Assembly (NCBI GenBank): GCA_964247055.1
Contig: OZ176055.1
Coordinates: 124,001 to 188,000, forward strand
Direction of reading: 5' to 3'
DNA length: 64,000 nt
Origin: Paragordius varius
Taxonomy: Eukaryota > Nematomorpha
Shown: one piece after another, positions 1 through 11,534 of the stretch
Layout: every line of letters begins with the position of its first letter
Position numbering within the stretch: position 1 is the stretch's first letter
Program-made: the position numbers and the translations under genes
Notes under the pieces: generated by a model
What the model was told of the DNA's origin: nothing
Seen by the model: the letters and a program-made list of their open reading frames with translations, nothing else
Database searches by the model: none

Positions 1-853
1 AATCCTGACATGGATTTTAAATGGAACGGATAAGTCAATTATATATTTTCAAAAAAAATGGTTTTAATTTAATATTTTTTCCAAAATAATTTTAATTCCT
101 TAGTTTCATCGTTTTTCATAAAATAATTCTAATTTAATTTGTACTTTTTAATTGAGAAATAGTTTATTATTTTGATACTATATGGAATATCAAAAAATTA
201 AGTTAAAAAAATTTATATTCTGTCGTCCTATTCTGAAAAATTAAAAAACGTTTTTCAAATAAATGAGAAAAAAAATAATAAAATATATTTTTTTCCAAAT
301 TTTACAGTAAAAATTGAAATTATACGGAAAAAACGTAAAAATATAAATACAAATATTTTTTTCTAATAGACAACCCCATATTTTTGAAACTTGATTTTTT
401 TAATTATGACTGATTGTTTTAAACTACAAAATTGAAAATAAAAATGTAAATTGGTAGAACAATCAATTGTATAGTTTACTATTGTAATTAAATATTTTAT
501 ATAGCAAAAATTAAGGTTTTAAAAATAAGAGTTTATCTTTTGAAAAAAAATATTTGTCTTTATATTTTTACTTTTGCTCTCCGTATAATTTCAATTTTTA
601 CTGTATATAATACATTATATAAATTATTTTTAAAAAAAATTAAAAAACTTTTTTCAAATAAATGCAAAATAAAATTAATAAACTATATTCTTTATTAAAA
701 TTTTTAAAATGGGAAATAAATGTTATAAATTTCCTTTTATGTCGTTTGAAACCGCAAAAACGATTTAAAATTAAGGCTAATAGTTTAAGTTCCATAAAAA
801 TAGATGTTGCTTTATACCTGAAAAATAATTTTAATTCACTTTGATTATTTTAG
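1..853 (+). other. Intron of EXOC3 (partial)
   Basis: No exon is visible. The stretch ends in a good acceptor (TATTTTAG) before 854. It holds one nearly complete family A MITE and, at about 610-840, AT-rich sequence resembling MITE interior without recognisable ends. Confidence 0.6.
303..605. mobile_element. Family A palindromic MITE (TA-flanked), EXOC3 intron
   Basis: Begins TACAGTAAAAATTGAAAT and ends with its reverse complement, ATTTCAATTTTTACTGTA. Subterminal blocks (AAAAACGTAAAAATATAAA inward, TTTGTCTTTATATTTTTAC at the other side) are also inverted. No coding capacity. TA at both ends and CAGT termini fit a Tc1/mariner-type non-autonomous element. Confidence 0.85.
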
Positions 854-1241
854 AGGCCGTGAACTATTAGGCCATCCAGATTTACAAATCACTTTTTTGA
901 GCTCTCCACCCCTCTTGGATCAATCCATCATTGATGGACTTGAAGAAAAGTTTCAAATTCCCTTTTATATCTTTAAAGATTTTTAAGATTTTTTAAAATT
1001 CAGTGTTTTTAATTTAAAATTAACTTTCTATTTAATATCGATTTCAATTCCAAAAATTATATATTTTATTCCTATATATGAATGTAACATTAGTTATTTA
1101 GTAACGCTACAAAATAACGTACAAGAATGGATGAAAAATACGGTTAAATCGGATTCTAAGGTTATATGGAGATCATTTTTATAAATTTTTAAACAAATTG
1201 CGTTAATTATGATTTCTAAAAATTTTTTTATTTTTACCTTA

Positions 1242-1283
<42 letters not shown>

Positions 1284-4200
1284 TATAGGATTGGTATGCG
1301 GAGAAAGCTTAAAAATATAAAGACAAATATTTTTTTCTAAAAGACAATAACCATACTTTTCAAAACCTTAATTTTTGTCATATAAGCTATTTAGTTACAT
1401 TTGTAAAATATAGAATTAATTGTGTTAGTAATATATATCTAACTATTTCACACTTTGCCATTTAGAACAATGAGATTTCCATTGATATAATAAATCTAAA
1501 TTTAAAAAGTATGGGATTGTTTTAAAAAAAATATTTGTCTATATATTTTTACGTTTTGTCCGTACGTATAATTTCAATTTATAGGATTGGTATGCTGAGA
1601 AAGAACCTGATAAGATGAATCGAATGTATTTTAGCACACAAATGCCATTTATACTCAACGATATGTGTCAACAAAATGTATAAATATGATTTTTAAAACT
1701 AATTTTTAAAATTTTATTTAAATGAAATTTATGTGTGATGCTTTTTTAGATTAAAGTTTCTGAACAAGTGAGCCAAAGTTTGACTTCTAAAGTCGTACAT
1801 CTTTTGGTTAATCAAATGAGCGACTTTTCTCATTACTATACGGGTAAGATTTTTGAGTTTTAGATAATGAAAATGAAATAAAATATCTAATGTCATACTT
1901 CTTTATGTTTAAATTTGTCAATCTTTATGTGTATTTAATGGTCGCATGGGTTTGAAATTTGAAAAATTTTTGTGTGCCTGGGAATATATTTTATTATTAA
2001 TAAAAAACTAAATTATATACACATATAAATAAATTTTTTAAAGAGCAATTATATTTTAAAAATCTTAAATTAATTATATATAACTTATGATTTTGGGCTC
2101 TAAAGTAGGGAATCGTATTGTAAATTGTAAACGCATTCAATCATATAATTCAAGATTGTAATTTAATAGTTTATGTGGGAAAAATACAAGTTTAAAGTAT
2201 AATTGTCATTTCAAAGAATATATACTTGTTTCTTGGTTTTTACGTTTTGTATGATTTTAATCATGCTATCTTATGGTGATGCAGTGATATAAAGATCATC
2301 ATTATAAAAACTTTTATACTTGTATTTAGATGCTTTGATAGAATACCATCAATTCCATCTCAAGGATAGAGTTTATCCCCATTTCTACATTCATTATCTG
2401 GTATGGCGAATTTATTTTACAGTTAAAGTTAAATTTAAATTATAAAACCTAAAAAGTAGAACACTCATAAAATTATATTAAGATAAGTGCAGTAAAAATT
2501 GGAATTATATGGACAAAATTTAAAAATATATCAAATTCTTTCTAAAAAACCATACTTTTTTAAACTTTATTTTTTAAAATATAACTCATTGTTTCGAATT
2601 GCACATAAAATTGATATGTATATTGGTGATACGATCAATTCTATATACATTGTAATTGAATATCTTTCATGGGAAAAATTAAGGTTCGAAAAAGTATGGT
2701 TTTCTTTTAGAAAAATTTATTTGTCTTTATATTTTAACGTTTTGTCCGTATTATTTCAGTTTTTCCTGTATATATTTTTTCGTGATTTTTCATCATAAAA
2801 CCTATAGAAATCAAAGATATAAAACATCTTAACAAAAAAAATATCAATAGTTTTTTTTCCCTTTTTTTGTTAAGTTTTTCAAAATTTAATTTTTACTTTA
2901 GTTTCCAATTGAATATAAAATGCTTGTGAGCAATAAAATAGGTTGCAATCGCCAACAATTGTCAAAGTTTTGCAGAATTCATGTATAAACTCCGGGCTGA
3001 GGCTGTCGATGATTCTGACGTACAAGATGATATGAGTCACAGTATTCTCCAAATGAAACTCAACAACCTTTCTAAAACGCTTGACAGTGTTGCTGATAGA
3101 ACGTAAAACATAAATTATTAATTTTTCATTAATATATAATTTATTTCGTAAAATATATGTTTCATTAATAATCATATTTTTATATATTCTAATATCTTGT
3201 ATTGTAATAGCCTGAGTCAAAAACTTATTTTTTTGTGGGATGATTATAATTTTTATTAACTCATTAAAGTAACAAGTAATAACCCTGATATTACGATAAA
3301 AGCTTTGGAATTTTATTAGTATCGTCGAATAAAATAAATTTTATAAAAATCTGACAGGGTATAATAAAGTGTCCTTTTATTGCAACAATTATTTTTAAAA
3401 CAATTAATGTGTTTAAAAGGCAAATAATCTTATTGATTAATTGACTTTTATTCCATTTTTTAGATTTTCCTATTTGTTGGAAGAAATTTTTAAAGATCTT
3501 GAAGTACATACCAATGCTCTTTTCACAAAAGAATGGTAAGCGTTGTTGAAATTGAATTTGCCCATAGAATTAGAAAAATATTTTTGTCAATTTTTATAAT
3601 TTTTACTGTGTTTCTTCACAAGGATGACCAATAGAGAATTAGAAGGAATTATCCGCGCAACCTTTGAAGATTATGGACAAGATTTTGTATATCTCAAACC
3701 GAGATATTATGTCAGATTAGTCAATGAAATTGAGGCTCAACTTACCCTGGAATATCTGAAAGGACTTTTTGCAAAGTATATCAAAAAAAATTTGATGGCG
3801 CTTTTGCACTAATATTTTACGCATAGAGTTTTTGAGCAATAAATATAGTAAAAGTAAAATTATAAAAACAGATTGAATATATATTTTGTGTAGAATACCA
3901 TTTTTGATCGAACTTATTTAGAAACCCAAAATAGTTTTATTAAAATTTTGCTAAAATATTCGGTTTTCTCGAAAAATTAATTTATTTTAATGTTTTGTCT
4001 TAATAATTTTATTTCATACTGTTTTTTAAATTATATTTAGGCGATACATTTACAAAAGTTACGAGGAACGGAAAGAAGCAAGCGAAAAACTTATGCTGGA
4101 AGCGACAAATTACATTGAATTTTTCGCCAATCTTCGGACTATGGTTGCTTTTTTTTCTCCTAAATGCTTTGAATTCGAATTCAGATTAATGTTTTTATAT

Positions 4201-6619
4201 TAAAAAATTGAAATTATACATAAGTAAAAAACGTAAAAACCAAAGGACATATATTTTTTTCAAAAGACAAACTAACTTTTTTAAACCTTAATATTTCTCC
4301 TATAAATTATTTATTACCAATATATATAATCGATTGTGCTACCAATAAACATCTCTTATTTATACTATAAAGTTTTAAAACAAGGTCTTATATTTAATTA
4401 AATCAAAAGTTAAAAAGTATTGACTTAAAGAAAAAATTTGTTTTTATATTTTTACGTTTTGTCCGTAAATTTTAATATTTACAATCTTTAAAGACAAAAC
4501 GGAAAATCTGCTAAAAAGACAAATTTTCTTTTAATAGACAGCTATACATTTTTTAAACTTGGTTTTTTATTTAAGCTATCGTTTTAAATGCAAAAATAAG
4601 ATATAGAAATGTATATTTCATTTATTTTAACAATCGTATAAGTTATACACGGAAAATCAAGTTGCAAAAAAAGTATGGCAGTTTTTTAATTTTACGTTTT
4701 GTCTTTATATCTATTTTACTCCAATTCCTTTTGATAGCCAATAACTAAATTGGGAATTACGGATGTTGATGCATGTAATATTTATAAATCGTCTCTGTTA
4801 ACTGTTGTTCCCCCCAATAATAATGCTCTGACAACGGCCAATTTCCCAAAAGCGGGGACCAATGAAGGGCCTCCCTTACCCCCTAAACGAAGTCGATCCG
4901 GTGCTCTTATCATGAACAAATTGGGTAAATTCTATTACAGTGTATAAGACAAAATTGATTGAAAAAGATTACCATACTTTTTACACCCTTATATATATTA
5001 ATATAACTTATCTGGGTCGCGAACTAAGAGTTAATTATCAACGCACTTGATATATTTGACAGCCATAGTTATAGAGGTAGGAATCACTAATTTTTAAGAA
5101 TATATAAGATCTATAAATATATTGTTAATTACTTTAATTACTTAAAAGTTTAGTTTTGACTTTAAAATTTTTCTTTTACTGGAAATTTTTAACTTTTTAA
5201 AAAATTGATGTGGCACTTTTTCCACGCATCAACATTTATGCTTCTTACGATCTATACATAGCAGCATCTCCAGAAAAATCTTTAACGCCATCCACAAATG
5301 CATTATTAATGGGGAATCAAACTGCCAGTTGCTTAACATGCCTGCTTTCTATCGCTGAAATCTTGAAAATGCGCGACACCTCCTTACTTAATCTGGAGGT
5401 GAGTGGATTGGTTTCACGATTCAAAGATATCACTTACGATAATTTGGTCAATATTTTGCTCCTTAGGGAAGATTTAACCAGGACAGAAATCAAAAATGTA
5501 ATATATACATACCTACAGTAAAAACGAAAAATATTTGCCAAAAATTAAATGTGTGTTTAGTAAATGATAAAAAAATGCCAAAAATTTAGTTTTGGTTATA
5601 ATTACCTTTTAATTTGCTTTTTTGATCCTATTGAAAAAATATCAAAAAATAAAATTGTAAAGACAAATAATTTTTCAAAAAAAATTAGTTTAAAAATATC
5701 TGTCTTTTATTTAATAATTTTATTTTATGGATATATATACATTTTGTTTCAAATAATTTTTGTTAATTTCTACTGTAATTTAAAATATTTGTTCAAAAAA
5801 ACGATTTATTAATTTTTTTGTGCAAAGATATTGGCTGATGTCCCTCTCCCCTCCACGACCAATAAAGGCAATGCAAGTGGCGGGAGTTCCAGCGAAGAAG
5901 AAAAGTCAGGGGGTGGTTTATTAAACATTCCTTATCGCCATGTCAGGGAACGAAGTATAATAAATATCTCACATTTAAGTTTTTTTTTCAAAACCTATTT
6001 TTTTCACTTTAAATAATTTGTATAAATTTTATAATTTACAGTAAAATTTAAATTATACAGTCAGAACATAATAATATAAAGACAAATAATTGTTGAAACC
6101 TATAATTTATTTAAACCTAAATTTTTCTATATAGACTATTTAATTACAATAAAATTTATAATTGATGAATTTATCAAAATCTATTATTCATACTTTTTAG
6201 TTTAAAACGGGGCAGCGGCCTTTTGAAAAAATATTTGTATTTTATAGTTTCGCATAAGTCTGTATAATTTCAATTTTTACTCATCTTTTTTATAAAGATA
6301 TATGCATAAAAGAAGTTATTTAGCGGTTTGAAATATATTTTAAAAATTGGATTATAATTCATCATGGCTCTTTTATCGAATCATCCCTCAAAAATGGTTT
6401 ATAATGCTATATAATTAATTTATATGGTCAATAAAAGTAGATATATATTCTTTGGTTGATTCAATATACTTAAAATTATTTTAAGGTAAAATGGCCTTCA
6501 GTGGAGCTGGGTTGGGATTCAGTTCAAGCAATGCAAGTATTATGTCTGACCTCAAAGGCCGTTTTGTGGTGGAACCGGAAAAATCTATATTTGCTCGTTT
6601 GAACACCTTATCAACATAG
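854..6619 (+). CDS. EXOC3: Exocyst complex subunit Sec6/EXOC3, C-terminal part (13 exons, 5' end outside window)
   Basis: Exons 854-949, 1094-1160, 1585-1677, 1750-1843, 2330-2400, 2942-3102, 3464-3535, 3623-3775, 4041-4143, 4738-4924, 5262-5497, 5828-5954 and 6486-6619 join in phase with GT-AG introns into about 531 residues ending at TAG 6617-6619. Recognised from memory of animal Sec6/EXOC3: SDSKDWYAEKEPD, then YPHFYIHYLVAIANNCQSF, LLEEIFKDLEVHTNALFTKEW, LTLEYLKGLFAKR, SYEERKEASEKL and finally LLSIAEILKMRDTSLLNLEVS, in the family's order. Sec6 is a core exocyst subunit that tethers secretory vesicles to the plasma membrane. Unusual here are a Pro/Ser/Thr-rich insertion after the D-V-D-x-C motif (exon 4738-4924) and a Ser/Gly/Glu-rich tail replacing the usual C-terminus. 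Introns are repeatedly occupied by family A MITEs. The upstream half of the gene, including the start codon, lies to the left of the window. Confidence 0.86.
1243..1282. repeat. (TA)n microsatellite
   Basis: About 40 bp of TA dinucleotides just before the duplicated exon edge at 1284. Confidence 0.9.
1284..1603 (+). repeat. 24-bp direct repeat of an exon edge flanking a family A MITE
   Basis: Positions 1284-1307 and 1580-1603 match at 23 of 24 bases. The right copy is the functional 3' splice site plus the first bases of EXOC3 exon 1585-1677 (encoding DWYAEK). The left copy repeats the AG and the same codons but runs straight into MITE interior sequence (CTTAAAAATATAAAGACAAA). The MITE between them (about 1308-1579) lacks its outer left inverted repeat and the last bases on the right. 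Confidence 0.8.
2488..2771. mobile_element. Family A MITE, EXOC3 intron
   Basis: Left end GCAGTAAAAATTGGAATTAT, right end TATTTCAGTTTTTCCTGTA, with palindromic interior blocks. It sits wholly inside the intron 2401-2941. Confidence 0.8.
4198..4480. mobile_element. Family A MITE (diverged), EXOC3 intron
   Basis: Left arm AAAAAATTGAAATTATACAT, right arm with ACGTTTTGTCCGTAAATTTT. The outermost CAGT bases are eroded. Confidence 0.65.
4489..4722. mobile_element. Second, degraded family A MITE in the same EXOC3 intron
   Basis: Keeps AAAGACAAAACGGAAAA and the mirrored TTTTACGTTTTGTCTTTATA, but its ends are lost. Two copies side by side fill most of intron 4144-4737. Confidence 0.5.
5514..5790. 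mobile_element. Probable decayed family A MITE, EXOC3 intron
   Basis: Starts CTACAGTAAAAACGAAAAAT. It contains AAAGACAAATAATTTTTC and, further on, a mirrored TCTGTCTTTTATTTAA-like block. No clean right end. Confidence 0.35.
6037..6282. mobile_element. Family A MITE, last EXOC3 intron
   Basis: TACAGTAAAATTTAAATTAT at the left and GTATAATTTCAATTTTTACT at the right; interior palindromic blocks are present. Lies in intron 5955-6485. Confidence 0.7.
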
Positions 6620-9143
6620 GAAATGTTTCAAAACTGTTTTGTTAAATTTCTTTTGATAGTGTAAAATATTTGATATTTATTTTTATTGTTGTTGGGAATA
6701 TACATATCATAATAATATATATTAATAAATTTCCTAAATATCAATTAAGTTATGAATATATATTTTGCGATTATAACGAATTAGTCTTTGCTGATTTACC
6801 GCGCTAATAAACCTATCGTTTGGTTTTCAAAGATAGAATTATAAATGAAAATTAAAATTTTCAATTATATTCACAATTGAATCATTTATGGCAGGGGTTG
6901 CCAAACACGAATTGCACACATTTTGTTAAAACATAAACACAAAGAACTGATAGGATTCTATGAATTAGAGTTATTTAATATTGAATAATTAATGGTCTTA
7001 GCGATATTGAAGCAATATAATGTTTCTTAGAAATTTAGACATGACAACATTGATATTTATTAAAAAGAAACATGATTTTATTTTATTTTACCAATATTTT
7101 GTAAATAGAATAAATATAATTGCAAAAAATTTTATTTTTATTTGATCTATTAAAATTACGCGCGCAACACAAGGATAGCTTGTTGGGTACCTTGAATTAT
7201 GCATAGGGAATTTAAAAAAATATGGCTAAAGTTTATATTTTTTTAAATTAAAGGACACTATCATTAAAATGAAAGCTATTCAATTTCCCCCAAAATTGTT
7301 TTTTATTCGTATTCATAAATTAATAGAAATTTCTAAATGCTAGATTTTAATACAATAAAAATTAAGATATATACTGGCAAAATGTAAAAATATACAAATT
7401 TTTAAACCATACTTTTTAAAATCTAAATTTTTCCCACATAATTATTCATTTACATTTAAAAATATATAATTGATTTGTTACCAATACATCTCCATTTCAT
7501 ATTTTGCAATGTTAAAAAATTATTTATTTCGAAAATTCGAGATTGAAAAAGTTTTATGAAAAAAATATTTGTATTTATATTTTTACATTTTGCCTGTATA
7601 ATTTCAATTTTTACTGTATTTTATGAAAAATAGTACGATTTATAACCTAACCAGGGAAATCGAAAAATTATATGCGTTATTTGAATTGGTGTAAAATTTA
7701 AATGGTTATTTTACAGGCAATTATTAAATTTAATTTATCGTTTTGATATCGTTGGCTACATAATTATGACTTAGTTTCATATTTTTTAAAAAAAATTGTC
7801 TAAAATTTATCATTAGTTTTAAAACATAAAATTTCGCCAAGTTTAAGTTTGAAACGAAAAATCTTTTATTGGCAAAGAGACCCTATTTTTTTATCAAAGC
7901 TATATATAGTTTTGGAATATTTCTTTTTATTTGACCAAACAATATTATTAATTTTTTCTTTATAATCAAATTAAAATGATTATAAGAGGGAAGTACGCCA
8001 TCTAATTACAATCTTAAAATACAGAATCAGAGGCCCGCATGTTGACCAGCCCGATTTAAATAAAAAATGCGTTTTTGTATGAGAAAGTGTTTTTAAAGCA
8101 AAAATTTAATATCTATGCTAAAAACATTACATTATAGAAAGCGTTTTCGAGAAACTGGAGAATATAGGGATATTTTAATTATAGATATAATTTTCCCAAA
8201 CTTTACCACAAAAAAGTAGATTATTATGATTTTACTTTTCAATTTTTTGGTTGAAAACAAGTAATTTAGTATTTTTTAAATATCATATATTTTAGTGAAT
8301 AAGATTTTGAGAGAAATATACGAGCCTTTATTAAACATTGATTGAACGATTTTAGGCAGAAATTTTTTCAAAGTATTTTGGCTGATAATATATTAAAAGA
8401 AATTAAAATTTTTTTGGTTTTAATGATATTTCTCTATAAATGCCAAAATTTATTTTTTGTTGGTTTTTATGATTTTGATTCAAAATTGCGGGCAAATTAT
8501 GCATAAAAATTATTAAAGGTATATAATAATGTAATAGGAGATTAGCGTATGTTTAATACAATGCAATTTTCGTATCAATTATTAAATTTATATTTTTTAC
8601 AAACTTAAAAATAAAAAATGTTTATATACAATGTAAAAAATATTCAAAATTTCATAAAGACACACTGTTTGTAATTTTAAATAATAATTTTCAAAAAAAT
8701 ATGTATTAAATGGTACCTATTCTATATTATTAATAATTCAATCCGCATACTTAATAATAAATAATTAAATAAATTAAATTAACAAAAAATCATATAAGGA
8801 AGAACGCACAGGTTTCGTTATGATTTAAAATTAAAAAAATTTGATCTTTTTATGAAAATAATTTTTTTGATAAGATAAAACAAGATTATGTTCACTGTCA
8901 AATATTATTATGATTATGAATATACATTGTTAATTTTAGATATTATGAATTTTTTGTAATTCGTATAATGCTGTAATCATCAAGTTGTGTCTAGAAAGTA
9001 TGAATTCCAATTATATTTTCCAATACGATAATAAATAGTAATTTGTTTTGGATTTATGTATGATGTTAAGTATGCGACGTTTTGTAAATGCAACCGGTTT
9101 TCAAAGTTGTTAATGCAAATATTTTTGAGAGAATAAAGAATTT
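6620..9143. other. Intergenic region between convergent EXOC3 and LamG/WD40 genes
   Basis: AT-rich with no exon-like GC or open frame. Both genes' 3' untranslated regions must lie here, and many AATAAA-like strings occur, so none can be singled out. It contains one MITE (7351-7618). GGCAGGGGTTGCCAAAC near 6892-6908 looks like a hAT terminus but I found no partner end. Confidence 0.6.
7351..7618. mobile_element. Family A MITE, intergenic
   Basis: Left end TACAATAAAAATTAAGATAT, right end GCCTGTATAATTTCAATTTTT followed by ACTGTA. Same interior layout as the intronic copies. Confidence 0.7.
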
Positions 9144-11534
9144 TTAAGGCAAAACTTTCAGGATTATAAGTTTTTTAATGCCATCCCGTTGTCCAATAGC
9201 TACGATAGTCCTATTATCTCGACTAATGCGAATGTTTAGGATTTCTGTTGAAGTTTCAAACGAACACAAATGGCTTCCGTCTTCAAAGTTCCAAAGGCGA
9301 ATCATTTTGTCGCTTGAACCGCTTGCTAACAATTTTCCGTCGCGCGATAAATCCAGGCAGGTTACCTATCATAAAGTATTAAATTAAATTAATGAAAAGG
9401 TTTTTTTGACTGCAAAAACTGGATGCTAAAACAAGAAATTCAAATTATCCAAAAGTAAAAGAACGGTGACCAAAGAATCAAGTTCATATATGTCGTTTTG
9501 CATTTATGTGTTACAAAACAATTTTTATTATAATATTTTTTACTATTTGATGGGTGTGCAAAAATAAATTCTATAAGGTTTTTGGTTGTTGAACACAAAA
9601 ACCAGTCTTGACGCTTATAAGCAATTGATAATTTATGGAAGAAAAATTCATTTTCACAGTCAGAATCTATGCATAAACGATCACCAAATTTAGGTCTATT
9701 TATAAAAAAAGGCACCATATTAAACCTTTCTGATATGGCATTAATTAAAATACAAGGTGATGCATAGAAATAACAAATTTTTATATACATCAGATTTATG
9801 GCCATGGAAAGTTAGTTTGTGAACGTATTCCCGATTTCCCAAATCTTGCCAAGATTTGATGGTCGTATCCTTGGAGGCGGAAACTAAATATCGCCCATCG
9901 TAGGAAGAGATGAGCGCTAAAACCGGTCCTAAATGGGCCGGGCTATTCGAGGACCCCGAACTCGATTCACGCAATTGACTTTGTTTTTTGCCTACGTAGT
10001 AAGAATAAAGAAAACCGATTTTAAGAAATTTAGTTAGATATATATATATATATAGAAAATATTAAAAAATTGGTGGAAAATGTGTGCAAGGTAGAATTCC
10101 AAACTCACTTTTAAACAGAGACAAATGTAAATGCTAAACTTAATTAGGCCTTAATAATTTGTCGATTTATGTCGCTTTTAAAGTCAAAAATTTCAAAATT
10201 ATGTGGATAATGCCGATATACCAGTATTGAGATTCCAAATGGTGATTTCACCACGTGGAGATCCGGTTGCTGTTCGGTCGGGATTGAGAACACAAACGCA
10301 ATCAGGACTCGTGACCGTACAGCTAAAAGCTTTAGAGTCTGTGTTTCCGCGTTTTATTTCTCCCAAATCGACAATAATTATATTACAAGTTCCTATATAA
10401 GATATATAAATATGTAGGATTATATATTAGAAAAATTAAAAATATTAACATATATGTATATAAAGGGCATAACAATGCCCAAAAGTTACTATATTATTTT
10501 TTCATATATAAAACTGAAAAAAATTTTGAAATTTTTAAATAAATATGGAGTCGAAAATATTTGTGAAATACTTTTAAACTATGTGTCTTACCTCCTAATG
10601 TAGGTTCATTGACTGAACCAATAGGATCGAAGAATCCAGCTAAGATAAAATTATCATCAGCTGATTTGCATAGGAACGATCGAACATTGCCAAGTCCAAA
10701 TGTTGGGGTGTAACTTAAACGTTTATCTACCACCCCTAAATACATTCAAAAAATATAGGTATAAAATATTCTTAATTTATTATGAATGATTAAAATTATG
10801 TTTCACATACCTCCATTCAAAACATCCATTAGCGTGACATTAACTTCATTATTTCCACTTTTGATTCCTTCATCAAAAGATGTTAAAACACCTGTTCGCC
10901 TGTCGTTTAGGAGGGTTAGAGCCGTGAAAATATCTTTACCATATGTCATGGTTTTAGTTCCTGAATCTATATCCCATGTCTATACAATATAGAAAAAAAA
11001 TTATATATCTGGCGTTTAAACTTTAATTTATATGTATGTAAAGTTTTATATTTTAGATATACCGTCAATTTTTTCTTGGGTATATGGTTGGGCGATGTAA
11101 TGGGTTCAGTCAGAGCCAGACCAACTAATGTCCGATTGTTGGGGCCGGCCAGGTAAAGATCTGATGATCCTTCTTCGCCTTCCAAGATCTTTGAAATTTG
11201 GCCCGTCTATCAGTGACACAAAAATAAATAAATATTGAATGTTAAACAATGTGTAAAAAGCATAGATAAAACAAGCCTGTCTCATCTCCTACCTCTAAAT
11301 TCCATATTTGAGGGGGGACAGTATCTGAACCCGTTATGACGCTAACGTTATCAGGTGTCACAATCAAACTTTCGATAGCCATGAGAGGAGAGGTAGGGGT
11401 TAGGCCTAACGGCGTTGATCCCCTTAAACCGATCGGGCCACCACCCAGGAGATTGTGAGAAGATTCACCGGGAGGTGCTCTCATATTAAGTGTTGCGGCC
11501 CGAGGTGTTTCAATAAAGTATGGGGGAGATCCTC
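9144..11534 (-). CDS. LamG/WD40 receptor: cytoplasmic WD40-like exons
   Basis: Exons (transcript order) 11293-11534, 11063-11206, 10811-10979, 10592-10735, 10222-10392, 9789-9991 and 9144-9365 encode residues about 2090-2520. The last two carry two clear WD repeats: LALISSYDGRYLVSASKDTT followed by IKSW, and CLDLSRDGKLLASGSSDKMI followed by RLWNF. Earlier exons contain weaker units ending in PQIWNLEV, TWDIDSG and EITIWNLNTG. That is about six to seven blades, enough for one beta-propeller. Intron phases are mixed, so this is not a simple cassette. A propeller here would offer a cytoplasmic docking surface. Confidence 0.85.

Noticed and set aside
5210-5261. Upstream extension of the EXOC3 exon (ALFPRINIYASYDLYI)
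   Set aside because: An in-frame stop lies just upstream and there is no acceptor before it; the first usable acceptor is at 5260-5261 and fits the phase.
6890-7200. hAT-type element starting at GGCAGGGGTTGCCAAAC
   Set aside because: No matching inverted end or 8-bp duplication could be found.
10203-10400. 65-codon plus-strand frame
   Set aside because: Antisense of the WD40-like exon 10222-10392.
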